Positions 34,011 to 43,018 of a stretch of 64,000 bases of DNA are shown piece after piece (position 1 is the stretch's first letter; each line of letters begins with the position of its first letter). The position numbers were made by a program, and so were the translations under genes. The DNA comes from Lysinibacillus fusiformis. Lineage in GTDB: Bacteria; Bacillota; Bacilli; Bacillales_A; Planococcaceae. Location: positions 930,001-994,000 of the forward strand of contig NZ_PYWL01000001.1 of NCBI RefSeq assembly GCF_003049525.1, given 5' to 3'. The notes under the pieces are model-generated. The model was not told where the DNA came from, did no database searches, and worked only from the letters and a program-made list of their open reading frames with translations.

Positions 34011-35489
34011 TTACTCTGTATCGATTTGTGCTCTTTGTAATTTACCGCTGTAGTCTACGTAAATGCTCTTCCACTCCGTATATACATCTAGGGCTGCAAC
34101 ACCTGAATCTCGATGTCCATTGCCAGTTCCTTTTGTACCGCCAAATGGTAAATGGATTTCAGCACCTGTTGTGCCGGCATTTATATAAACAATACCCGTG
34201 TCTAAATCACGCTGTGCGCGGAAAATAGTATTAACATTTTGTGAGAAAATTGAGCTTGATAAGCCAAATTTCACGCCATTATTTACTTCAATTGCTTCCT
34301 CTAAGCTTGCTACCTCAATTAGAGAAACGACAGGACCAAAAATCTCTTCTTGGGCAATAATCATGTCAGGCTTCACGTTCGTAAACAATGTAGGCTCGTA
34401 ATAAAACCCATTGTCATATGGTGGCTCATTTAAAATTCTACCACCAGCTAGTAACGTGGCACCTTCCTGCTTGCCTATTTGTACATAGTGATTAATTTTT
34501 TCCAATGCAGCTTTATTAATCACCGGCCCAATTTTAACTCCTTCGTCTAGACCATTCCCAATTGTGAGTTTTTGCATTTCATCTAAGAGACGATTTTCTA
34601 ATTGCTCTTTAACATCTTTATGCACAATTACTCGGCTACATGCTGTACATCTTTGACCAGCGGTACCAAAGGCACTCCAAAGTATACCCTCTGTAGCCAG
34701 TTGAAGATCTGCGTCATCCATAACAATGACAGCATTTTTTCCACCCATCTCTAAGGAAATCTTTTTCAAATGTTTACCGCCAAGCTCCGCTACTTTACTG
34801 CCTGTTGTCGTCGACCCAGTAAAGGAAATGACCTTTACATCAGGGTGTTCAATGAGCGCAGTCCCTACAGTCGGTCCTGTACCAAACACAATATTTGCTA
34901 CTCCATCAGGTAAACCAACTTCTTCAAAAATTTTACCCATTTCACAAGCCATCATAGGTGTCTCATTTGATGGTTTCCAAATGAATGTATTACCCGCCAC
35001 AATAGCAGGGAAAGATTTCCACGTGGCGATCGCAACAGGGAAGTTCCACGGCGTAATAAGCGCTACGACTCCAATTGGTGCCCTTACACTCATTGCAAAC
35101 TTATTGGCCAATTCAGACGGAGTTGTTTCACCAAACAACCTACGACCCTCTCCTGCCATATAATAGGCCATATCAATTCCTTCTTGCACTTCTCCTCTTG
35201 CTTCTTCAATTACCTTACCCATCTCTTTTGTTAAAACGGTCGCCAAATATTCCTTTTTTTCTTTCATTTTTTGACCGATGGCATATAAAAATTCTGCACG
35301 CTTTGGCGCAGGCACAAGTGCCCAGCTCTTTTGTGCTTGTTTGGCTGCTACTACAGCCTCATCTACCTCATTAGAAGTAGATAGTGGTATGGTAGCAAGT
35401 TGCTCACCATTTGCAGGGTTCGTCACTGCTATACTTTGTAAATGTGAATGTGTGCTCCATTTACCACCAATATAGTTTTTAATCTCCAC
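34011..35489 (-). CDS. Aldehyde dehydrogenase (probable 2-aminoadipate semialdehyde dehydrogenase)
   Basis: A 492-residue NAD(P) aldehyde dehydrogenase. I take GTG 35489 as the start, because GGGGG lies 8 nt upstream, whereas GTG 35498 overlaps that site. Motifs are TPWNFPVAIATWK, ISFTGSTTTGSK, SLEMGGKNAVIVMDDAD with the general-base Glu, GTAGQRCTACSRV with the nucleophilic Cys (near 280) and EEIFGPVVSLI. It is the first gene of the lysine operon, 26 bp ahead of lysine 6-dehydrogenase. The best-fitting substrate is therefore 2-aminoadipate 6-semialdehyde, giving 2-aminoadipate; this is inference from context. Confidence 0.85.
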   Translation of the reverse strand: MEIKNYIGGKWSTHSHLQSIAVTNPANGEQLATIPLSTSNEVDEAVVAAKQAQKSWALVPAPKRAEFLYAIGQKMKEKKEYLATVLTKEMGKVIEEARGEVQEGIDMAYYMAGEGRRLFGETTPSELANKFAMSVRAPIGVVALITPWNFPVAIATWKSFPAIVAGNTFIWKPSNETPMMACEMGKIFEEVGLPDGVANIVFGTGPTVGTALIEHPDVKVISFTGSTTTGSKVAELGGKHLKKISLEMGGKNAVIVMDDADLQLATEGILWSAFGTAGQRCTACSRVIVHKDVKEQLENRLLDEMQKLTIGNGLDEGVKIGPVINKAALEKINHYVQIGKQEGATLLAGGRILNEPPYDNGFYYEPTLFTNVKPDMIIAQEEIFGPVVSLIEVASLEEAIEVNNGVKFGLSSSIFSQNVNTIFRAQRDLDTGIVYINAGTTGAEIHLPFGGTKGTGNGHRDSGVAALDVYTEWKSIYVDYSGKLQRAQIDTE

Positions 35490-35901
35490 TACATACACCC
35501 CCTGAAATACTCTATGATGCCTCAGCTATTGTAACCAGTTGTATTCCTCAGGTACAAAATCTATGAATCTTAATAGAATAAAATACTTCAATATTCCGAA
35601 TTTTCAAGATGTGATATACCCTGTCATACTATGATTATCAGTGACAATTGCCAGAGGCTTTATTTTCACTTAACTGCTTCCCCTCTATTAGAGAATACTC
35701 CAAAAGGAGGAATCGCTTAAGGTTATGTATATTCATAACACCCTTAGTTATATGAAAATAAATAATACACATTCTAGTTTTTTATATTCGCCATTTTCTA
35801 TTTAATTCCCTTTTTTTCTAAATTATTTAATTTCTTATTGAAACCAAAGTGTTTTATAATCGTATAGAATATCAATAAATTTACTTTTGGAGGAATCCCT
35901 T
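35490..35901. other. Promoter region between the lysine operon and the AIM24-like gene
   Basis: A roughly 410-bp AT-rich divergent intergenic region. It should hold the promoters of both transcription units. No clear -35/-10 pair, sigma-54 (-24/-12) site, riboswitch or perfect palindrome was convincing. Confidence 0.5.
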
Positions 35902-36702
35902 ATGAATAATCATGAAATTGACTACAAGTTATTTGGTGACGACATGCAATATGTGCAAGTTGAGCTTGATCCACAAGAAACAGTTGTGGCGGAAGCAGGC
36001 GCTTTAATGATGATGGATGACTCCATCCATATGGAAACTATTTTTGGCGATGGTTCAAAAGGCGGCTCACAAAGTGGTCTAATGGGCAAATTATTAGGTG
36101 CTGGTAAACGTTTAGTAACAGGTGAAAGCTTATTCATGACGACATTCACAAATGTTGGCTCAGGTAAGAAGCATGTTTATTTCGCTTCCCCGTACCCAGG
36201 TAAGATTATTCCGATGGATTTAAGTCAATTAAACGGGAAAATTATTTGTCAAAAAGATGCGTTCTTAGCTGCAGCTAAAGGTGTTTCTGTGGGCGTAGAA
36301 TTCCAGAAAAAAATCGGTGTAGGCTTCTTCGGTGGTGAAGGCTTCATTATGCAAAAGCTTGAAGGCGATGGTATGGCATTTGTACATGCAGGAGGAGCCA
36401 TTCATGAAAAAACATTACAGCCTGGGGAAGTTTTACGTGTAGATACAGGATGTTTAGTTGCGATGACTTCAAATGTAGATTACGATATTGAACTTGTTGG
36501 AGGCGTAAAAACTGCATTGTTTGGCGGTGAAGGGATTTTCTTCGCTACATTACGTGGACCAGGAACTGTCTGGGTGCAATCATTACCATTCAGCCGTTTA
36601 GCAAGTCGTGTCTTTGCAGCGGCACCAATTTCACAAGGCGGTGGCGGCCAGTCAAAAGGTGAAGGCGGTATTGGTGGTATATTCGATTTATTCAATAGAT
36701 AA
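35902..36702 (+). CDS. TIGR00266/AIM24 family protein
   Basis: A 266-residue protein from ATG 35902 (TTGGAGGAATCCCTT upstream; the TTG at 35887 is within the site). It is a glycine-rich beta-strand protein: VELDPQETVVAEAGALMMMDDSI, GGSQSGLMGKLLGAGKRLVTGESLFMTTF, GEGFIMQKLEGDGMAFVHAGG and ALFGGEGIFFATLRGPGTVWVQSLPFSRLA. These are the marks of the TIGR00266 (AIM24-like) family, which has a double beta-barrel/tryptophan-attenuator-like fold and no defined bacterial function. The tail is Gly-rich (QGGGGQSKGEGGIGG) and may be flexible. Monocistronic. Confidence 0.85.
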   Translation: MNNHEIDYKLFGDDMQYVQVELDPQETVVAEAGALMMMDDSIHMETIFGDGSKGGSQSGLMGKLLGAGKRLVTGESLFMTTFTNVGSGKKHVYFASPYPGKIIPMDLSQLNGKIICQKDAFLAAAKGVSVGVEFQKKIGVGFFGGEGFIMQKLEGDGMAFVHAGGAIHEKTLQPGEVLRVDTGCLVAMTSNVDYDIELVGGVKTALFGGEGIFFATLRGPGTVWVQSLPFSRLASRVFAAAPISQGGGGQSKGEGGIGGIFDLFNR

Positions 36703-36709
36703 AATAAAA

Positions 36710-36743
36710 GGAGCATATCTATCAGTGATATGCTCCGTTTTTT
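36710..36743. terminator. Terminator between convergent AIM24-like and hydroxyacid dehydrogenase genes
   Basis: A perfect 10-bp stem, GGAGCATATC (36710-36719) with GATATGCTCC (36727-36736), is followed by a T run. Confidence 0.9.
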
Positions 36744-37704
36744 AATCAATTCGATTTGAAATAGCCTTGCCCTGTCCATAAGCAGCCAATGCTTTCACAT
36801 TTAACATGAGCATAGCTGTTCTCGTTTCTAAGGACGCACTACCGATATGCGGCAGTGCCACTACATTCGGGAGTGTCAACAATGGATGATCCATAGCAAC
36901 AGGCTCATGTTCAAAGACATCCAGCCCTGCTGCCCATAACTTGCCACTTTTCAGGACATCGTATAGAGCTGCCTCATCAATAATTCCACCGCGAGAAGCA
37001 TTTATTAAGACAGCATCCTCTTTCATTAACGCTAATTCATGTGCGCCAATGAGACCCTCAGTATCACTATTATAAGGTGTCATAATTACAACAAAATCAG
37101 ATTGTTGTAAGAGGTCCTCTAATGATACATAGCGAAAGCCATACATCTCTTCCGCCTCATGTCGACGTCTTCGGTTATTATATAAAATTTTCATATCAAA
37201 ACCTTTTGCTCGTCTAGCAACAGCCTGACCAATTCGGCCCATCCCTATTATTCCAATCGTCGCCCCTGATACGTCTTTACCAACCAGCTGCATCGGGTAC
37301 CAGCTTTTCCATTTTCCCTCTCGTAAATATCTCTCACTTTCCGGAATTCTACGAGCCGTTGCAAGCAGTAAGCCAAATACTAAATCAGCCGTTGTATTCG
37401 TTAAGACACCAGGCGTATTTGTCGCCATAATACCTCTTTTTCGTAAAGCCTTCACATCAATATTGTTAAAACCAACTGCTAAATTTGTTACTAGCTTTAG
37501 GTTTGGTGCTTGCGAAAGTAATTCCTCATCCACTTGATCTGCAATTGTTACCCACAACACTTCACAATCAGCGACAAATGCAAGTAGTTTATCGCGAGGG
37601 ATGACAATCTCCGCCTCTTCCCACTGAGAAACTTCATAAAACTCTTTTAATGGCTCAACAATATGTGCAGGAAACTTACGTGTAATAAATAATTTCTTTT
37701 TCAT
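36742..37704 (-). CDS. D-2-hydroxyacid dehydrogenase (glyoxylate/hydroxypyruvate reductase-like)
   Basis: A 320-residue NAD(P) dehydrogenase. Motifs are LVTNLAVGFNNIDV, TNTPGVLTNTTADLVFGLLLATARR, the Rossmann loop IGIIGMGRIGQAVA, the catalytic Arg in INASRGGIIDE, the Glu in DVFEHEP and the His in LPHIGSASLETR. NNRRR after beta-2 favours NADP. It resembles GyaR/GhrB-type glyoxylate/hydroxypyruvate/2-ketogluconate reductases and B. subtilis YvcT. The exact keto acid is not determined. A single gene. Confidence 0.87.
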   Translation of the reverse strand: MKKKLFITRKFPAHIVEPLKEFYEVSQWEEAEIVIPRDKLLAFVADCEVLWVTIADQVDEELLSQAPNLKLVTNLAVGFNNIDVKALRKRGIMATNTPGVLTNTTADLVFGLLLATARRIPESERYLREGKWKSWYPMQLVGKDVSGATIGIIGMGRIGQAVARRAKGFDMKILYNNRRRRHEAEEMYGFRYVSLEDLLQQSDFVVIMTPYNSDTEGLIGAHELALMKEDAVLINASRGGIIDEAALYDVLKSGKLWAAGLDVFEHEPVAMDHPLLTLPNVVALPHIGSASLETRTAMLMLNVKALAAYGQGKAISNRID

Positions 37705-37880
37705 GTTCCAAACACCTCTCTACTCATTTCCCTAATTCGCCTATAGCGTAACACTTAAGGGAAGCATTTTCTAGAGGTTTCTAGTTTGCAACCTTCTATA
37801 ATAATCGCTAATTTCCCTTTTCATCAGCCTAAAGACTTTGTTTATCCGTGAAATCAATCATTTTATCCACTTTGTAAGCA

Positions 37881-37914
37881 TAAAAAAACTATGCATAAGC
37901 TGTATGCATAGTTA
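37881..37914 (-). terminator. Terminator of hemAT
   Basis: AACTATGCATA (37887-37897) pairs perfectly with TATGCATAGTT (37903-37913), with a seven-U tail on the minus strand. Confidence 0.9.
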
Positions 37915-37922
37915 CATCTCAT

Positions 37923-39215
37923 TTAAAATTCTCTGATGGTCGTATTCAAACGATTGGCAACTCTCTCTAATTCATCAGAGGATTCACCTATCGTCTCAAT
38001 AATATTTGCTAAATCTGATATTTGCTTCCCTACGTTTTGGAAATTTGAAATGGAATCCTCTACGGAGGTAGATATTGCATCAAATGCCTTTAAGGACTCG
38101 GCATTCTGTTTGATACTATTATTTACGAGCTCTTGTATATCCTGTATAGCTTGAACTACTTGTGTGGTAATTCCATTAGACATCTGAATTAAATCAGCAA
38201 TCTGCTCAACTGAACTTTTCGTCTGATCCGCAAGCTTACGTACTTCATTGGCAACAACCGCAAAACCTTTGCCATGCTCCCCAGCACGCGCCGCCTCAAT
38301 TGCCGAGTTTAATGCCAATAAGTTTGTTTGACCCGAAATACTTTTAACCATTTCAACCACTGCATTGATTTTTGAAGAGGATTCATCCAGCTGCTCCACC
38401 ATATTTGCCATTTCAAATGTCTTATGATGAATTTTCCCTGTTTGTTCATTAATAGAAACAATTTTGGCATAGCCTTCACTTGAAACCTTTTGCATCGATT
38501 CTGCCTCATGAATGCTATCCTTCAATGAATCGTTCACCTTTTGGGCACTATTAACAAGCTCTGTCACTGTATCCGATGTATTTTGTGATTGAGCCTCTAT
38601 GTGAGTAGAAATCCCACCAATTACATCCTTGACATGCTCTCGAACGTTATTGCGCTGTTCCTCAATCAATGTATTTGCATAGTTATCGTATTCCTCTAAA
38701 ACAATTTGCTGTTCAAAATTACATATTTTACTGATGGCATCGCAAAATTTTTCTTCCTCCCCCTTAGATAAACGAAGTTCAAAAATTATCTTACGTAAAG
38801 ATTTTTCAAGAATTTGAAAGGCTGCTAAATACCACTTCGGATATAAGTTAATTTTCACATGCATTTTTGCCACACGTCTACGCTTTTCAAGGAAAGCTTC
38901 ATCTATTCTCCCCTCAAACATTTCAATAATATGATGGCGTAATGTTTGACGTAGGCGCTCACTGGAACTATGCCTTTGAATAACCTCACGTAATGCTGGC
39001 ACACTTTCAATTGCATGATAAAATGCCGCAACAACCTCCACAACGTTTCTTTCCACATATGGCTTTAAACTATTAATTAATTGAAGATCATATACGCTTA
39101 ATTCCACAAGATTCAATTGCAATAAACGATCAGGATTTTTAATAAAAATGCCTATATTAGCTTCATTACTTATTTCAATTGTATTTTTCTTAGATCTACT
39201 TACAATTTGAAACAT
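37923..39215 (-). CDS. hemAT: Heme-based aerotactic transducer HemAT
   Basis: A 430-residue soluble globin-coupled chemotaxis transducer. Residues about 1-175 are a sensor globin, with proximal heme ligand His119 in VAKMHVKINLYPKWYLAAF. A linker follows, then an MCP signalling domain whose hairpin tip reads ISGQTNLLALNSAIEAARAGEHGKGFAVVANEVRKLA. There are no membrane segments. In B. subtilis HemAT binds oxygen and signals through CheW/CheA for aerotaxis. Its length is almost the same as the B. subtilis protein. The start at ATG 39215 follows GAGGTGGATAAA. Monocistronic; implies a motile organism. Confidence 0.9.
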   Translation of the reverse strand: MFQIVSRSKKNTIEISNEANIGIFIKNPDRLLQLNLVELSVYDLQLINSLKPYVERNVVEVVAAFYHAIESVPALREVIQRHSSSERLRQTLRHHIIEMFEGRIDEAFLEKRRRVAKMHVKINLYPKWYLAAFQILEKSLRKIIFELRLSKGEEEKFCDAISKICNFEQQIVLEEYDNYANTLIEEQRNNVREHVKDVIGGISTHIEAQSQNTSDTVTELVNSAQKVNDSLKDSIHEAESMQKVSSEGYAKIVSINEQTGKIHHKTFEMANMVEQLDESSSKINAVVEMVKSISGQTNLLALNSAIEAARAGEHGKGFAVVANEVRKLADQTKSSVEQIADLIQMSNGITTQVVQAIQDIQELVNNSIKQNAESLKAFDAISTSVEDSISNFQNVGKQISDLANIIETIGESSDELERVANRLNTTIREF

Positions 39216-39463
39216 TTTATCCACCTCATATTATAATCATATACCGAGCTAAGTCTATTATCCTACATGCTATTAAAAAACAACAAATAAGTAGATACTT
39301 TATGTATCAATTATAATCTCAAACCTACCAAATGAACAATATATGGGTAAATGTTGTCTGTATTTATTAAATACAATAACACATTTACTCTAAAACAAAT
39401 ACTATATACCTAATTTTATTCATTTTATTTGAAAGATGGATTGAAAAACCAATAAATTTAAGG

Positions 39464-39502
39464 CAAAAAAGCCACCGCTTCTTGTGAAAGAAGAGTGACT
39501 TT
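39464..39502 (-). terminator. Terminator of uppP
   Basis: On the minus strand, AAAAAGTCACTCTTCTT pairs imperfectly with AAGCGGTGGCTTTTTT, ending in a U run just after the stop codon. Confidence 0.8.
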
Positions 39503-39506
39503 TTGT

Positions 39507-40340
39507 TTACATGAAAATAATTACGCAAAGAACTGCTGCTAAAACTAAACGATAAATTGCGAAAGGCATTAATTTCACTTTTGAAATAAGTGCTAAGAAA
39601 AACTTGATTGATAGTAACGCAAAGATAAATGAACTAATAAATCCGACAGCGTAGAATCCGAAATAATCCATTGATAATGTGTCCCAGTTCTTCAAAACAG
39701 ATACTAAACTAGCTCCTGCCATGATAGGTACCGCCATAATGAATGTAAAATCGGCTGCCACACGGTGACTCATACCGAATAATACCCCACCAGAAATAGT
39801 CGCACCTGATCGTGAAAATCCTGGCCATAAAGATAAACATTGAACTAGCCCAACCTTAAAGGCTAAACCATATGAAATCTTATCTAAAGAATCTACTTTT
39901 GGTTTTCTTGGTGCCAATTTATCGGCTGCAATCATTAGGATAGCCCCTGCTACTAGTGCATAAACAACGTGCTCTACTTTAAATAGATGATCGTCAATAA
40001 AATCCTTAAATGCAAACCCTAAGACAACTGCTGGTAGCATACCGACAATAACATGCAATAAGTTAAAACGTCTATTAATGGACTGAGACTGACCATCAAT
40101 TTTGTATAAGCCAACTAGGCTTAACATACGCTTCCACATCACCACGATAACAGCTAAAATGGAGCCCAATTGAACGACAATTTTAAATGTATTGGCAGGA
40201 TATTTACCTAAAAACTCCTCTGTTTTTAACCACATATCGTCAACAATAATCATATGGCCAGTTGAAGATACTGGGGCAAATTCTGTCATACCTTCAACAA
40301 AGCCTAAAATCAGTGCTTTTAATAACTCTATAATTTCCAC
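39507..40340 (-). CDS. uppP: Undecaprenyl-diphosphatase UppP (BacA)
   Basis: A 277-residue, roughly eight-helix membrane phosphatase that regenerates undecaprenyl phosphate, the lipid carrier for peptidoglycan and other envelope polymers. Motif 1 is FVEGMTEFAPVSSTGHMI (Glu-Gly-x-x-Glu and the conserved Ser/His), and motif 2 is LWPGFSRSGATISGG with the catalytic Arg/Ser. The start is GTG at 40340 with AAGGTGACAAG upstream. Overexpression of this family can confer bacitracin resistance, but here it is probably a housekeeping copy. Monocistronic. Confidence 0.92.
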   Translation of the reverse strand: MEIIELLKALILGFVEGMTEFAPVSSTGHMIIVDDMWLKTEEFLGKYPANTFKIVVQLGSILAVIVVMWKRMLSLVGLYKIDGQSQSINRRFNLLHVIVGMLPAVVLGFAFKDFIDDHLFKVEHVVYALVAGAILMIAADKLAPRKPKVDSLDKISYGLAFKVGLVQCLSLWPGFSRSGATISGGVLFGMSHRVAADFTFIMAVPIMAGASLVSVLKNWDTLSMDYFGFYAVGFISSFIFALLSIKFFLALISKVKLMPFAIYRLVLAAVLCVIIFM

Positions 40341-40443
40341 CTTGTCACCTTACCTTTATTAATCAAATACTCACTTATTATAAATTACTCCATTTTCATA
40401 TACTACTGCTATTTCACCTATAAGTCACCCACAGCTGTAGCCA

Positions 40444-41523
40444 TTAACGAAATTTCATATCCACTATCCAAAGCTCTGACCTACTACCGATTCTCATTGG
40501 CGGACCCCAGAAGCCATAGCCTGATGAAACAAGTGTATGCATTTGGTCTTTCAACTTATAACCATAATCCAGTTCAAACACTCGAGCGGTAATATACTGA
40601 TTTGGCCACAGTTGACCTTTATGCGTATGACCTGACATGTGTAAGTCCACCCCCAGTTTCGAAGGAGTTAACAAATCGTCAGGCGTATGATTCATTACGA
40701 GCCATGGTAAGCTTTCGGAAGACTTTAACTCTGCTAGTGACTTTCTATCTTTATTCGTCCTGTCCTCTTGCCCTGTTAATATAAACGCATCATCTATACG
40801 AATTGTTTCATCAAGTAGTATATTTACATTGGCATTTTTCATTTCTTTTATAAATTCAGGAATCTTTTTACCATAATATTCGTGATTCCCCAATATACCA
40901 TAAGTTCCATATGTAGATGTTAACTGTTTCATGACATCTGCCATTTCCCCTTGAACAAACCATTTTGGATCATCATCGACAATATCTCCAGCTAGCAACA
41001 CAATATCCGGCTGTGCTTCATTCGATAAGTCAACAAAACGTTGTAAATGCCTTTTATGCGATAAAACACCTAAATGAAAATCAGATGCCACAACAGCTCT
41101 CAATGACTTCAGTTCACTATCCTTCTTATCAACAGTTATTTCTAAATGACGAACGACTGGAGAATAGGCTAAATAAGAGCCGATAATACTTAGCATAAAT
41201 AATACAGCAATTGCTATACTACCAATTATTTGTACATTTTTAAAGGGTGTTAGCCAAATAATCAATTGTGCTGCTAAACATAGCAATAAACCGTATTCAA
41301 AAATAAACATCCAGTAATTACTAATAACTGAAAAGAATCGTAAGGACTCATGCAATCTTCCAATAATAATACTGAAAGCGACAAGATACAGTACTAACCA
41401 AAATAAGATTGGGTAACGGAACCATCCCATAGCCCCTAGCCACTGCTTTACTCCCCACCCCAAATAGAAAGTCAACGCACTATAAATACTAATTAAAAGT
41501 ATACCTCCAATTACTTTTGGCAT
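40444..41523 (-). CDS. Membrane-anchored metallophosphoesterase
   Basis: A 359-residue protein. The first 130 residues hold four membrane helices. The cytoplasmic or surface-exposed C-terminal calcineurin-like domain has all metal motifs: SDFHLG, LLAGDIVDDD, GILGNHEYY, VMNHTPDD and MSGHTHKGQLWP. It belongs to the YkuE/YaeI-like branch, some of whose members hydrolyse lipid-linked substrates such as UDP-diacylglucosamine; the substrate here is not known. AGAGGACGAAGAT precedes the ATG. A single gene, separated from uppP by 100 bp. Confidence 0.85.
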   Translation of the reverse strand: MPKVIGGILLISIYSALTFYLGWGVKQWLGAMGWFRYPILFWLVLYLVAFSIIIGRLHESLRFFSVISNYWMFIFEYGLLLCLAAQLIIWLTPFKNVQIIGSIAIAVLFMLSIIGSYLAYSPVVRHLEITVDKKDSELKSLRAVVASDFHLGVLSHKRHLQRFVDLSNEAQPDIVLLAGDIVDDDPKWFVQGEMADVMKQLTSTYGTYGILGNHEYYGKKIPEFIKEMKNANVNILLDETIRIDDAFILTGQEDRTNKDRKSLAELKSSESLPWLVMNHTPDDLLTPSKLGVDLHMSGHTHKGQLWPNQYITARVFELDYGYKLKDQMHTLVSSGYGFWGPPMRIGSRSELWIVDMKFR

Positions 41524-41708
41524 ATCTTCGTCCTCTACTTTCCTATATATTTAGTTGATTATATCATTTATATGTAACAGTCATATGGGATGAAATACTT
41601 GAATAATCTTCTAAAGAAAATAGGAACTAAATGCTTTAACCCTACATTGTAAGCATAGCTCATTATTTCGTATCATTCTTTTGTTTTACATGACATTTCA
41701 CTGGACAT

Positions 41709-41728
41709 AAATGACAATTTCGTCATTT
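41709..41728. promoter_or_regulatory. Inverted repeat upstream of acyl-CoA dehydrogenase gene
   Basis: AAATGAC (41709-41715) and GTCATTT (41722-41728) form a perfect 7-bp inverted repeat with a 6-bp centre, 100 bp before the start codon and just ahead of a TATAAA-like -10. The size fits a TetR/FadR-type operator. The rest of the 41524-41828 gap is AT-rich and unremarkable. Confidence 0.35.
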
Positions 41729-41828
41729 TAGTATAAAAAGCTACTATTATTTTCACAAATATTCCAGTAACATAATAGGCGATAGAGAAGATTTACGTAT
41801 TTACGAGCAAAAAGGGGTGCTAGTTCAA

Positions 41829-42977
41829 ATGACACGTTATAAATTTGAAACAACAGAGCATGAGTTATTTCGTAAAACCTTTCGTAAGTTTTTAGCAGAA
41901 GAAGCCGAGCCACATTATGCGCAATGGGAAAAAGATCATCTTATCCCGCTTACATTTTGGCGAAGACTTGGTGATATGGGCTATCTTTGCCCTCAAGTAG
42001 AAGAGCAATATGGTGGACTAGGTCTTGATTTTAGTTTTGGTGTTATTATTCAAGAAGAGCTTGAGCGTATAGGCTCAAGTCTTATTGGGATCGGCCTGCA
42101 TAATGATATTGTCGTACCTTATATTGAATCCTTCGGTACACATGAACAAAAATCACGGTGGCTGCCAAAATGTATTTCAGGCGACTATCTTACAGCGATC
42201 GCCATGACTGAGCCAGGTACAGGTTCAGACTTAGCAAATATTCAAACAACAGCTATTCGTGATGGAGACCATTATATTGTAAATGGCCAAAAGACCTTTA
42301 TTACAAACGGAATTCATACCAACTTAGCGGTTGTCGCCGTGAAAACAAATCCATCCACTGAAAAAAAACACCAAGGTATTAGTCTACTTGTTATTGAAGA
42401 AGGTACACAAGGCTTTACAAAAGGGAGAAAGCTGGAAAAAGTCGGTATGCATGCTCAAGATACAGCTGAGCTATTTTTTGAAGATTGCCGAGTGCCAGTA
42501 CAAAACCTACTTGGTGAAGAAGGTAAGGGCTTTGTTTATATGATGGAAAAACTTCAACAAGAGCGGTTAGCTGTGGCAATTGCAGCACAAACAGCAACTG
42601 AGGATATGCTTGCCTTAACACTAAACTATGTAAAATCACGCCAAGCATTTGGCAAGTCCATTGGAGACTTTCAAAATACACAATTTAAAATAGCTGAAAT
42701 GGCTACTAAAATGGAGATCGGTAAATCATTTCTGGAATCATTGATTGAAGAGCATCTCGCAGGAAAAGATGTGGTAACGAAAGTATCCATGGCAAAATAC
42801 TGGATAACTGAAAATGCCCGTGAGATAGCCACGCAATGCATGCAGCTTCATGGTGGCTATGGCTATATGGAGGAATATAAGATTGCACGAAGGTACAGAG
42901 ACATTCCTGTTATGTCCATCTATGCAGGCACGAATGAAGTCATGAAAGTAATTATCGCGAAGAACTTAGGCTTATAA
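41829..42977 (+). CDS. Acyl-CoA dehydrogenase
   Basis: A 382-residue FAD enzyme from ATG 41829, with AAAGGGG upstream; GTG 41817 overlaps that site. Motifs are AIAMTEPGTGSDLANIQTTA, GQKTFITNGIHTNLAVV, SRQAFGKSIGDFQNTQF and QLHGGYGYMEEYKIARRYRD, with MSIYAGTNEVMK at the C-terminus. The usual catalytic Glu position in the C-terminal IYEGT motif is Ala here (IYAGT). As in long-chain and isovaleryl-type enzymes, the base then comes from an internal Glu, so this is not a defect. It is distinct from the lysine-operon paralogue. Acyl specificity unknown. Monocistronic. Confidence 0.85.
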   Translation: MTRYKFETTEHELFRKTFRKFLAEEAEPHYAQWEKDHLIPLTFWRRLGDMGYLCPQVEEQYGGLGLDFSFGVIIQEELERIGSSLIGIGLHNDIVVPYIESFGTHEQKSRWLPKCISGDYLTAIAMTEPGTGSDLANIQTTAIRDGDHYIVNGQKTFITNGIHTNLAVVAVKTNPSTEKKHQGISLLVIEEGTQGFTKGRKLEKVGMHAQDTAELFFEDCRVPVQNLLGEEGKGFVYMMEKLQQERLAVAIAAQTATEDMLALTLNYVKSRQAFGKSIGDFQNTQFKIAEMATKMEIGKSFLESLIEEHLAGKDVVTKVSMAKYWITENAREIATQCMQLHGGYGYMEEYKIARRYRDIPVMSIYAGTNEVMKVIIAKNLGL

Positions 42978-42980
42978 TGA

Positions 42981-43016
42981 AAAAAAGATGGTGGCAATCC
43001 TCTGCCACCATCTTTT
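42981..43016. terminator. Bidirectional terminator, acyl-CoA dehydrogenase / histidine kinase
   Basis: A perfect 14-bp stem, AAAAGATGGTGGCA (42983-42996) with TGCCACCATCTTTT (43003-43016), usable from both convergent genes. Confidence 0.92.
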
Positions 43017-43018
43017 CC

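Noticed and set aside
34726..35163. A 145-codon plus-strand frame opposite the aldehyde dehydrogenase gene
   Set aside because: Antisense shadow of a clear enzyme gene; no start signal and no recognisable domain.
35600..35660. Sigma-54 promoter upstream of the lysine operon (CTGGCAATTG)
   Set aside because: Spacing between the GG and GC elements does not fit -24/-12, and no enhancer-binding activator is nearby.
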